From: Membranipora membranacea
Lineage: Eukaryota > Bryozoa > Gymnolaemata > Cheilostomatida > Membraniporidae
Length of the DNA: 64,000 nucleotides
Direction: 5' to 3'
NCBI GenBank assembly: GCA_914767715.1
Contig: OU612070.1
Coordinates: forward strand, 18,462,025 to 18,526,024
The number at the start of each line of letters is the position of its first letter. Position 1 is the first letter of the stretch. Below are positions 51,301 to 61,705 of this stretch, piece by piece. Below the pieces are notes generated by a model. It ran no database searches, had not been told where the DNA came from, and was given only the letters and a program-made list of their open reading frames with translations. The translations under genes and the position numbers were made by a program.

Positions 51301-53486
51301 CGGATAAATTTACTTTGAGGTGAGCTGTGAATATAACAAAAACACTTTCACACTACAATAATTCAGAATCCTTGCTGGTTTTATGTGGCTAAAATTGCAC
51401 AAGCAAAAGATCCCCAATACTTTGACGGTACAGAAAGTCGCAAAGTACTGAAGAAGTAGAGTCATAGGGTTATTATAAAGTATATAATAACTCTATGAGT
51501 AGAGTGTTCACAGGAGAAAAAGTTCGCCACAACCGCATCGTTCTTGAAATAGCTAACATAAAAGCCAGCAATTATTTCCTCACCCTCTTTGCTTTATCTA
51601 TACTCCCACTTCAGCAGGCCAAAATCAAGTGCAAGCTAATATGAAATCACCCCTGAATTAGCTAACACTTACTCCTCTTGGGTAGTCCTATTATATCATA
51701 TTGTTCTCCTTTCCATTGAATTATGGAGATGCTACTGCATATAAATCCCCTTGATTGATTGGTTTATTTGTCATTCACATACTTACATACATACATATGT
51801 TTCGAAGTTCGTTCTTTAATACACCGCTGTTCACAAAGAGCATAGAAAAAAAAAGTACATAAGAAAAGCCGACATCTCATTGTGGATTGGGTGTACAGAA
51901 TATTATTGAGGAATAAAATCATGTTGCGTAAAAAGCTGTCTGTCCCCAAGAAGACCTGTTTTTAATTGTCCTGTATTTTCTGATGGAAAATTGGTTAAAA
52001 AGTCATAATATAAAATGTTCATCACCTTGATAATGCAAATGAGTTCATTATAAGTAGAAGTGGGGCACCTAATCACAACGATGAGATATTTGTTGTAACT
52101 TATTTCTTAATATTATTTGACTTGTATCCTTGTAGTATGGCGTGCTGCCCTGAGGTGTCACCTGTATGTGCGATTATCGGCGGTGTCCTCGGTCAGGAAA
52201 TACTAAAGGTAAGAGTCGCACTGTCCTTGCAAAAACCTTCTGATCCTTAAATGACAAGCATAAAGTGAATCAACATGACTGTTAGAATCCAAATAATCAC
52301 AGTACTAGACAAGAAACAGCGTTGTAACTAGAATACCCCCATATAATTTCAAGTATGATCCAATGAACTCAATCTCCTCGTCGGGCGAGGGGCAAAAGTC
52401 TGGGGGGGCTCAGACTATCAATCTCCCAATCACATAATGTCACATCCGTAGCAAGTGTATATTGTCCTTCCTGGGAGCAGAGGGAGTTCATTGTATGATC
52501 GATTACCCTGTAACTGCCTGATCTAGCTAGACGGTGGAATTGATTTGAAGTTGCCTTGTCAAATATGTATTGACAACATTAACATCAATTTAATTCTTAT
52601 TGGTTACTTAAAGATTGGGACAGAACACTGATGTGTCCTACCTGGTATAAACGTATTCATGTATGTTGACCTTGGCATGTTCAAAATTCCATATTGACAT
52701 TGGATAGGCCTTAGTCACCTCACAAAACTTTTCATGTAAAATTAGCAGCGACGCAAGCCATCCACTATATAGTTGTCGAACTGAGAAGCGCAAGAAGAGT
52801 TTTTTTTCAGTTTTTCATGTGGCATTATAATGCATGAAATACTTTTTTCTATAACCAACCTAGTTTTATCATTTCTTTCACTGAAATAAACACATATATA
52901 CATACCTGAGATATAGATATAATTGAGAAGTGTATAACAGAGTAGTGAAAATGAGCATTTCCACAATTATTTTTCTGTACTAGGCCTAATGTTATCATTG
53001 TTGCAATGATAGTGGTTTTAAAATACACTCCCTCTCACATACATAGGCACATACATGCACAGCCAACCAAAGTGAGTAGGTAATGGTCGATAATGAAATG
53101 CCGGTTTGTGATAGATATTACCTATATTCACAACCCAAGGTTTCGGTTTCCAGTTTCAACCATTGAATGCCTCTCCATGTAGTTATCAGCCTGTCTTGAC
53201 AAGCTTTGTTTGGTGGTGGGGGGGGGGTCCATTCAACTGAACCAACCACCCACCAAAGCTTGTCAAAACAGGCTATGTAGTTATATGATATGCCAGCTCT
53301 TTGCTCTTATCTACTCAGTTTGTTTACATTTTACAGGCCGTCTCCCAGAAGGATGCTCCACATAACAACTACTTCCTGTACGACCCCGAGACTAACGCAG
53401 GTGTAGTAGAGCCTATCCACAGTAAGTCATTCCTGCCTCCTAAAGCTAAAGTAGAATCGGAGGTGATCGAGGAGCTCATATTGTGA
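48302..53486 (+). CDS. SAE1: SUMO-activating enzyme subunit 1 (AOS1/SAE1), 7 exons
   Basis: Exons: 48302-48384, 49680-49791, 50055-50114, 50400-50656, 50951-51319, 52136-52208, 53337-53486; 1104 nt, 367 aa (human 346). SAE1 pairs with UBA2 to form the SUMO E1 that adenylates SUMO. The N-terminal YDRQIRLWGL motif contains the Arg (residue 16 here, human R21) that reaches the partner's active site. Next come the Rossmann segment GVNGLTGEVMKN, helix IASASVEAIRRLNP, and the segment FGFYGYSFSDLGDHEYAEE. Exon 5 carries a charged linker (KVPKKEPEEGPTAAKQPR) like the human one, then PVCAIIGGVLGQEILKAVSQKDAPHNN, shown here in parts: PVCAIIGGVLGQE and DAPHNN. As expected for this subunit, there is no catalytic cysteine domain. 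An in-frame longer exon 4 starting at 50241 is possible (see the separate entry). AATAAA lies at 53742-53747. Confidence 0.93.
50241..50399 (+). other. In-frame 159-nt possible extension of SAE1 exon 4 (alternative 3' splice site)
   Basis: A good acceptor (TTTGTTGCAG ending at 50240) opens a 53-codon stretch with no stop that runs in the SAE1 frame straight into the canonical exon 4 start at 50400, which has its own acceptor (GATTTTACAG). Using the upstream site gives a 420-aa SAE1. The insert is rich in Asp, Glu, Thr and Leu, contains FLGLTYRDM and GEIELDKGDF, and resembles no domain I recognise. Family members lack it: they go from the GQK/GRN segment directly to the following helix. It may be an alternative exon part or a chance open intron. 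Confidence 0.45.
51747..51960. repeat. Dispersed repeat, likely LINE 3' tail (second family), copy 2
   Basis: Starts TTGATTGATTGGTTTATTTG like 19047-19205, with the minus-strand end AATAAACCAATCAATCAA. SAE1 intron 5. Confidence 0.5.
53187..53274. mobile_element. Short MITE with 20-bp TIRs and 10-bp target-site duplication (SAE1 intron 6)
   Basis: TIR AGCCTGTCTTGACAAGCTTT on the left, inverted with one mismatch on the right. ATGTAGTTAT flanks both sides (53177-53186 and 53275-53284). The core contains a G run. Loose TIR relatives occur at about 55033-55055 and 60885-60905. Confidence 0.75.
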
Positions 53487-53741
53487 TTCTGACTATAATT
53501 AGATGATTTCTGACGTTGACTTTGTCGTCATGTTTAATGTATATTATATACATGTTTTTGTAAAGAAAATGCTGGTACATAGACAACTTTGTGTATTAAG
53601 ATGTAGCTTAAGGTTCCGCCCTTTTTTATTCGGCATTTGAGGAAAAAGTCGGCACCCGTGTAAATAACTTTTTATCTGCTGTTTGAACACGCATGTCTTG
53701 TCATATCTATTAAGAGTTATGCTCCCATGTCAAATGGTCGG

Positions 53742-53747
53742 AATAAA
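53742..53747 (+). terminator. Polyadenylation signal candidate for SAE1
   Basis: AATAAA about 256 nt after the SAE1 stop codon, on the coding strand. Confidence 0.5.
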
Positions 53748-54648
53748 TACCTAAAACAGCACTATCTTGATTGTCAAAACTTAAATTTTTTTACATTGAA
53801 TTGGAATGAAAACATCCATTCAAGAAACTAGTTCAGATTATTGCATTTAGCAACAAGTGAGCCTTATTTCCCAAGAAAGAGTACACATATCTGCTCCATG
53901 CATTGGTTCCTAGAAAAATGTATGATATGTGCAAGTTTTTGACTTGGATTATTTACTTTGAGGCACTTTCCGTTACCCATTCTTGTCCTCTAGCTTTATT
54001 GTGATTTCCGGAAACCTTTATTGCTCTCAATTTCATTATAATGTGTTTCCCCTGTATTACCATATTCTCTTCATCCACCTTGATGTGATCGACGCTACTG
54101 TTGCAAGCACTCAAAACTACCGAAAATGATAATTATTCAATTCACTGGAAGTCAGTTCAGATATGGTAGATCCTCTTTCAATTTAATGGTGAAGTTTTGC
54201 TTGCCTTGTCTTGTCACACTATTAGCTATTGGAACAAGAAAACAAAAGTGGCAACCCTTTGATACCCAATTCAGAGAACTCAAAACATAGATAATTTCAC
54301 CTAGGTAACCTGTCAGACTTAGCAGTTATGCTCCCTTTGCTGAACCCAACACACTTAGTGAGTCCAATTATTGCTATGACAGGATGTAAACAATAGTCTC
54401 TAAAAAATCTATTATTATAGACTTCTTATTTTCCTTATACATTTAGAGAGTATAAACAATCATTGCATCCAAGTGCATACATACATGTATTTGCAAATGG
54501 TTGATTGCACTTTTAGCAGCATGGCCTAGATCAGGGAGTATGCCAAGATGCAAGTCATTACAGACAAGAAGCGTGTTATAGAGACTCCTTGGTTCCAGTA
54601 GTTGGAATGTTTTCTATTAGTTTTCAGTGATGGTCATAGTGGGAATCT

Positions 54649-54745
54649 GGAGTTACAAACGTGTATTTGCATGCTTTGCCAATGTCTACAACCATGACCA
54701 TCATGGACAAACATTGGCAGAGGAAGGACACATGTTTGTAACTCC
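54649..54745. repeat. Hairpin-forming inverted repeat
   Basis: GGAGTTACAAACGTGT ... GCCAATGT (54649-54685) faces ACATTGGC ... ACATGTTTGTAACTCC (54711-54745). Intergenic between SAE1 and HAAO. Confidence 0.7.
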
Positions 54746-55675
54746 CTATGGTGTGCAGGTGTATGGGGAAATGAAGGCCTGTCATGACAAGACAGACTAG
54801 GGAAGTATTTTTATTATATAACTCTCATTCATTGGGCTTATTGTGAGTTTGAACCATGGACACAGAATTGGGGCACCTGTTTGCTGTTGTGGTCTAGTAG
54901 TAAGTTCAACTAGTGCCTTACTGTTGTTATATGTTTTATTGTATGAACTGGCAATCTCACATGAAAGCTGCACCTGCTGCAATCTTCCACATTTTTAATG
55001 TCTGTAGTGTCTAGATAAGTCATCAGTTGCAACAAAGCTTGTCAAGACAGGCTACAAGATGGGACATTGATTGGGAATGATAATATTTGTGTTCACAGAC
55101 TATGATATGAATGTTAGAATAATATACAGAGTGGTTTTTTGCCCTAACCAGTTTAGTAGTAGCTTTCCTACTAAATATTGCGCAGTAACTAGGAGTTTAG
55201 GGGTGCACACCAGGGGCTCTTCAATTAGTAACTGACCCGAAACCTGGCTCTGTTCGCTTTGTTGCCGAGTGAGGCTACTGAGACATGTCAGGTGGTCTCA
55301 TTCATAAATTGCTCACCGCTAGATAAAGCTATATAGTGAGTGAATGATTTGGAAACAAATTTGCTTAAGGGAACAAACCGGTTTCTAGGTTAGGACAGGG
55401 TGCACACTGTCACCAATATCGACAAAGACACTTCAATATTCTAGAAATAATAATCATTATGATTAGATTCATTATAATTACCTACATGGGACTGGGAGAG
55501 CATATGGGCATACAACATACATGAAGCGAAAAGAATGTTTCCTACATTTTCCCTGTATGAAGGCTGGCTAAGTTTTGTAAATGTAAGTGTGATTTAACTT
55601 TCTGCTGGTCCCTTTTTGATCAGATTTTCTCACCCCTTGAATTTACTTTCCTTGTCTTGAACAATCATTTGCAGC

Positions 55676-58289
55676 ATGGCGGGAGTCAACCCTAAACTCT
55701 ACAACAAAGACCAATGGATTGAAGAGAATAAGCAGTTCTTCTTGCCACCTGTATGCAACAAAATGATGTAAGTTGATGAAGTTAGTATTGATTGACTCTG
55801 TAATGTCTATCAAGCTAACATGTTAAAGCTAGTCCTGATATCTCTAGGGTTTTTTAAGATAAGAAGGAGTGAGGCTTTTCTGACCAAACGAGGTACAATC
55901 AGAAAGCTATTATAGCAGTTATAAATTAAAAAAAACCTTTGCTGATCTATGCTAAAAGTACATCAGCAAGAGTGCTGTTTACATAAATAACTAAAGTAGT
56001 TGAAACAAATTCCTCTATCAGATAGGACTCGGAATTATCACAACGATTTGAACCGAATTTTCAGGCACGGTGAATCTCAGATGAAATGCTTCTTTGTTGG
56101 AGGTCCAAATATTCGTAAGGATTACCATTTAGAGGAAGGACCCGAGGTGAGGTTTTATGTAGACAAATTTTACAGGTAAGCCAATATACAAAACGATGGA
56201 CTCAAGTCCGTAGTTCTAGGATGCTCAATGGAGTGGCCTAAAAATGCTATAATTGAATATACCATGTCAGAATCAGCTTCCATATGCTATTTTTATTATT
56301 AAAACCCTTTGGTAGCCTGGATTAACCCCAGGAGGGGCCAACCTGGTGCTACTGCACACTCTCAAGGTTTTTTCTAAAATACGGCCCTGATGGTGTCTGT
56401 ATTACATATCCGCAGCTCGTACTGACAATTCTCCAGGGTATCAAGCTGATTATTATATGACGAAAGGACATCACTTTAGTTGTAGTTGCTCAGATATTAT
56501 CTAACTATTTTCTCTGCAGTTTTTCTACATGGTGAAGGGTGATATGTGCTTGAAGATAGTCGAACAGAATAAGCACAGAGATATCGTCATTAAACAGGGG
56601 GAGGTTAGTGGAACAGTAAACAAGTAAAGAAACCAGGCAAAATTATAACTGTACCATTTTGTTGAACTCATTTAATGCAGTAAATGTATACCAGCACACA
56701 TTAACCTTAGTTATATGATTCATGTGGTCTCCCTAATATGTAAGGGTTTATATTGTGGTTAACTGTCAATTATTTTTATTGTCGTTAGCTCCCACTCTCC
56801 ATCTCTCTAAAGCCTACCAGAAATTAATTTCATTACATTGTCTTGCATTTATTATGGCAGATAGATGTGAGAAAACTAATAGTTTTTCATGTGAAATGTG
56901 TAAGTACATATCTAAATGCAGTGTATACAAATTTAAGTAGCTTCGAACTACTTGATATAGAGTCTTACCGCTTAAACTATGTTCAGACACCCTTATATTG
57001 TATTGACATACATTGGTAGTCTATTTTATGTTGACAGGTGTTTATGCTGCCTTCTCGTATCCAGCATTCACCCCAGAGGAATGCAGACACTATCGGGCTC
57101 GTTATCGAGAGAGAACGGCTGCCTAATGAATCTGATGGGCTAAGGTGAGCTCCAACTAAGTCCAGTGATTGCTAATGTTGGAAAAGTTTAGCTTATTGCC
57201 TAAGTTAACTACTCTCGATACTACGATTTGACATGCGAGCTTTCAAAGTGCAGTCATGTAAACCTATGATTAGATAGGGTTTCCAGGCGACTGTTAATTG
57301 ATACTCTTATTTGGAATCGCTGTTCCCCAAGAACGACAAACTTTCTGGATAATCTTTTTCCATTTTCCATAACTTGAAAAAAGGAAAGGTAAGGGTTGCC
57401 AATATTGTGCACATGACATGTATGAATTGTTTGAGGTCGATATGATCAGCTGTTTAAAATGATCTGCCTTGATTCATGTAATTATGGTAGTGAGTTGCTC
57501 AAAATCAAGTAGTTTTATATTAGATCAGTTACTTGAATTTCATTTATCTGGACTTGATATTTATATTGATCAGTATTCTTCTTGGATGTAACCTATATGT
57601 CATTGGAGTGAAGGATATCAAATACTGCGATAACAAGAATTTACAACCCAGCAAAATATTTAATCTACTGCAATGGGAATTTATTTTTTGTTTATGCCTC
57701 TTATCAGTGGCTTATCGGATCTTAACTGTTTGCTTTTCGTAGCTCTACTAACTTGACCTTGTATGTCCTAGTTTTATTGATGGCTTGTTGACTTATGATG
57801 AGCTCGCTGATTAAACTTTCCTTCCCTGGATCAGGGGTCAATGTGCCAATGAACTTCTGAAGCTCTAGGTCTAGAAGTTCTAGTCTGCAAGGCAGATAGC
57901 CTGTAAATATAATGGTATATCTGAATGTGAATTATTGCAGGAAGAAGGATCCTGTTTCTGAATCTGATCGATACTGGTGTTAGTAAGCTAATAGATTAAG
58001 TTTAATCCAATTGGCTGCATTCCAGTTGCTCCCCTTCCACTGGTCACACTGTAGACCAGTGACGGGGATCAGCTCTGAATGCAGGCAAATTGACCAAACT
58101 TGGTCCAGCTAGCTAACGACACCCATTTCACTGAAACAGTTCCGATGCCCAATAAGGTCTGATCCCAGTTATTATGTGCATTTGTAGATATTTTGTGGAG
58201 AAGGATGGTGTACCTACAACAGAGATATTGTATGAAAGCTGGTTCCACTGTGAAAATCTGGGTCCACAGCTGGCTGCCATCATCAATAA
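55676..58289 (+). CDS. HAAO: 3-hydroxyanthranilate 3,4-dioxygenase (HAAO), N-terminal five exons; 3' end not found
   Basis: Exons: 55676-55767, 56065-56146, 56520-56603, 57038-57144, 58188-58289, giving residues 1-156 without a stop; the last donor (AATAA|GTAAGT) implies further exons. HAAO is a cytosolic cupin Fe(II) enzyme that opens 3-hydroxyanthranilate to the quinolinate precursor in the kynurenine pathway. All three iron ligands are visible: His52 and Glu58 (in DYHLEEGPE) and His96 (in RIQHSPQR). Substrate residues Arg48, Arg100 and Glu110 also match the family. Animal HAAO is about 286 aa, with a degenerate second cupin domain. I found no convincing exon for that half between 58290 and the receptor gene at 61706. 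It may lie beyond the receptor gene, be too diverged to see by eye, or be lost. Confidence 0.88.
56203..56389. mobile_element. TIR element, hAT-like termini, family copy 3
   Basis: Left end AAGTCCGTAGTTCTAGG, right end CTAAAATACGGCCCTG, with the same TATAATTGAATATACCATG core as copies 1 and 2. HAAO intron 2. Confidence 0.6.
57974..58123. mobile_element. Palindromic MITE (HAAO intron 4)
   Basis: Arms 57974-58045 and 58054-58123 are inverted copies around an 8-nt loop, for example TTCCACTGGTC facing GACCAGTGACG and TTGGCTGCATTC facing GAATGCAGGCAA. It ends about 65 bp before exon 5. Confidence 0.75.
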
Positions 58290-61200
58290 GTAAGTCAAAT
58301 TTGGGAGTTGCGTAAGATGACTAGGCATAACATGGCCTGTATTGTGAGCTACTTACTGCCCAAATGACATTATACTTCACCTAATTGGTTGAAGAGTGTA
58401 AATAAGCAAACTGCTGGTCATGTTTATGGAGCACTTGAAGAACATGTGGTCTTCCCTCAAAGACAGTTTCAGCTGAAAACAGGAATAAAAGGTGTACTGG
58501 TTTTCATATCATTGAAATGCTCCTCTTGAAAACGGAGAAGCAGTAAAGCGGACGAACCTTGAAGAGACCCGATCAGGTCCCCACACACATAGCTCAGTAT
58601 TCTTATCGATTTGTTCTCACAGAACAAATATTCAATAGATGAGCAGTATATGATGCCCTCTGCAGTAATCAGATCAAGAGTAAAATATAAAAACAGCAAC
58701 CTGAACAAAGCTTAAAGTGTAGATTGTGCAGGCTGGCTTGGGTGGGTGAGGGGGGACTGCCTGGTTAGAACTATCATTTCCATGAATTCATACTTACGAT
58801 AAAGCACCTATCACATCTCCTACTGTACCCCACCCCACCCACCCCTGACAGCTAGCCCAGGCTAAGTAGGGTCACAGCGGCATCAGCCAAAAACATCTAA
58901 TCTCTGCATCATAATGTGACAAAACAATTTTGCTTGGTTTGACTCCCAGCAGTGTCATATTCAAATCACTCATTGGTGTAGGAAGTGTAGGAAGCATGAC
59001 CACAATACCAAAGCTCAGTCTCACAATTTAAATAAGGGTAATGGAATGTGTTATGGAAATGTTCTCATAACTGTCTTGTCCATGAGAGGGACTGAACGAT
59101 ATCAAATGTCTCTTTCAATGAATCTGACCCGCCATGCAGGTCAGTTTTTTAAAATCCTTTTTTGCAGTTTTCACTTTTCTAGACGCTGTGTCCATTGACA
59201 TATTAATCTTGCCTCTTTAGACAAGATGATACAAATTTATTTCTCTCTACTGCAAATTTGACACATTCAGGTAAATATTTCACATGATGCCGTGAAATGT
59301 AAATAATGGTTCGGAAGTCACCGAACTCATCAATGTTTTGTTACATAGCTGTAGCAAGTATTAATAAGACAGTGTATGTTCCATCTTGCTTTGTTACCCA
59401 TGGATTTATTACCCATGCATTTATTTTTGGTTTGCTCCGTGGTTTTTCATATCAGAGATAATGGGCTTGTGGCTTAAGCAACAAATGAAGTGAGCTATTA
59501 TCCATACTCGCCTTATGTACTTGATCACTTGAGTTCAGATATAATTTCTAAGCTTCCTGCCTCGATCGAGGCTCATGGTGGAAGGGCAACTCCAAAAACC
59601 AAGAATCACATCCCAGAAATTCTCAAAATTTAAAAAAAACTTGCCGAGAACCTATGTGTTATTTAGCTCTTCAAAATGATATATGGTGACTCTGCACTTT
59701 GCACTTCTGTGATCTGAGGGTTTGTTGTCCATTCCCCATGTAGGTTGTACTTATTGTTAGCACTAACAAAAATTTTTTCTGAATGGCATTGTTTGAATGA
59801 ATTAAGAGCCTGGAGCCTCAACAAAACAAAACCAGGATAACCCAGGGTTTCACTCAAGGAGCTCCTCTCTGCGTGTATCGATCTATTCAAACATCCTTCA
59901 GCAGGCTATGTGCTGCAGCCCACCAGCAGAAAACAACTTGGCTTATCGGCATTAAGATCATATTTTTCCTGTGTCGAGTACTAAAAATAAAGCGTAGTGA
60001 TCAAAAGATGCGCCATAAGTCAAAAACATGAGGCTTTTCTCTGGTCAGGTCCTCAACAGAACCATGGAGGGTGAGACCAAACTGAATCGAAGGCAGGAGT
60101 TACTTCCCCATGAATAATCAGAAGCCGATATCCAAAGTTGAAAAAGATTGTAAAAATAGAACAATGTCTTGTCTGAAAAAGACCCCTCATTCATGTTCTC
60201 TTTCATCCTAACCTGCAAATTGGTTGGAGGAAACTGGGAGCTTTTTATCATCATGCACTCCGACCTCATACTTCGTACATACATCAATCAATGCGTAAAC
60301 AACCGTCTGTGAATCGCCTCCCAAAAAAACATCACTCAGCGCTCAAAATCATCAAACCTAAATACAATAGACATCTATACTTTGGAGCATTCACTTCCTA
60401 CTGCTATCATGGATATAATTTTCCAGTGTTTATCCAAATTGTCATTCACGGTATTTAAGAGCTGCCGGCATAAGCACAGGATGTGTGTTCAGGTTTATAC
60501 AAATTCTGTAACATCTAAACGTTATCCACAAAACTTCACTATTAACCTATCATCTCTTTATATATACAATCTAGTAACAAACTCCTTGAACTGACCAAGG
60601 GGTTACAGGGGTCTAACCAAGGATAAACCACTCCTTGGTTGATAGACCACAAAGAGTAAAACTAAACTACTTGGTGGTTTATCTGTTACCTATTACTTCT
60701 TGGTCCCACTACATTAATCAAATTCACCTTCGCAAATTATACTACACTGTGACTTTGACCAAGGAGAGAGAGGTAAAAAAATGCTTCAAATGATAGCCTC
60801 GCCCGTTTTCTCCGTTTGTAACTATCTAGGCACAACATACATAACAATAACATGAATGCGCTCTACGACAATTGCTAGTCTTGATAAGCTTGTCAATACA
60901 GGCTACCCTGATACCTGCTGCAAAGAGGCACTGGCAGGGAATAGGAGGAGATAATAAAAGGGATTGAGGTTGGGGGTAGCCAACACATTGGGCTAGGTGG
61001 GAGGGTTCGTGCCGCTGTGACTTGCGAGCCTTTCTTTTGCCCATGTCCGGCATCTGTTGCTGCTGAACCCATCCGGATGCCTATTTGGCAACCACAGGAT
61101 TCCGCATGGACAACCATTCATCTCAGGTCCCGCATGTATGGGACAAGACAGGCATGTAGACGAAGGTTACAAGTGAGGTTGAACTGCGGGCGGAGATCAC

Positions 61201-61650
61201 TACGTATTTCACATTGATATATGACCTCACAACGAAGTTGTCTAAATTTAATTTTTTAATCAATGTTTTAGAAGTGGGTGAATGAAAGTTGAGCATGATC
61301 CTTTATGGCAGACAGGTTGTCTATTGATTCCAGTCTCCAAGTAGGATACACCGCGGATATTTGTGCCAGAAATCAATCCACATGAACTAATGATTCAGGG
61401 GTGGATTGACGCAGGTACAAATTATAATTGATAGACACTCCCATCTTGTATATTATGCGTCTTGATATTCTGCTCCTCATGACCCCCCTCTCCAGGTAGG
61501 CCACTCCTGACAGCAGGTGCTAGATCTAGTGTTTATTGGAAAACCATTCATGCCGTCAGAGTGTGCTCCAGCCATATAACAATCGGCAGGAATAGTAATA
61601 GCTCGTCATAGACTGGCTTACTCCAATGAAGAATAGCTGTGTGCTGTACA
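58290..61650. other. Region after the last identified HAAO exon; no coding exon recognised
   Basis: About 3.4 kb in which the expected HAAO C-terminal half should begin. I scanned acceptor sites in the required phase and found no family-like exon. A less AT-rich patch (60950-61200) has open frames on both strands with no recognisable product. Confidence 0.5.
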
Positions 61651-61653
61651 GCA

Positions 61654-61660
61654 TATATAA
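61654..61660 (+). promoter_or_regulatory. TATA box of the intronless Cys-loop receptor gene
   Basis: TATATAA starts 52 bp upstream of the ATG at 61706, giving a predicted start of transcription around 61680-61690 and a very short 5' UTR. A promoter this close argues that the single-exon gene has its own transcription unit. Confidence 0.6.
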
Positions 61661-61705
61661 GAATAAGAAGTAGACATTGAAATTATCTATTCAACAGATT
61701 GCAGA

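Larger units (their letters stand above)
53487..55675. other. Intergenic region between SAE1 and HAAO
   Basis: Holds the SAE1 3' UTR, the 54649-54745 palindrome and, near 55233-55395, a weaker inverted repeat. No gene seen. Confidence 0.6.

Noticed and set aside
51463-51497. Short hairpin (CATAGGGTTATTA ... TAATAACTCTATG) as a structural RNA
   Set aside because: Only a 13-15-bp AT-rich stem in an SAE1 intron; expected by chance in such DNA.
58468-58495. Possible HAAO exon containing KTGI
   Set aside because: Only a three-residue resemblance; the frame runs into a stop and the flanks do not match.
59221-59271. Possible HAAO exon after CTTTAG with a CAG|GTAAAT donor
   Set aside because: Phase fits, but the peptide shows no convincing similarity to the HAAO segment expected after the first cupin.
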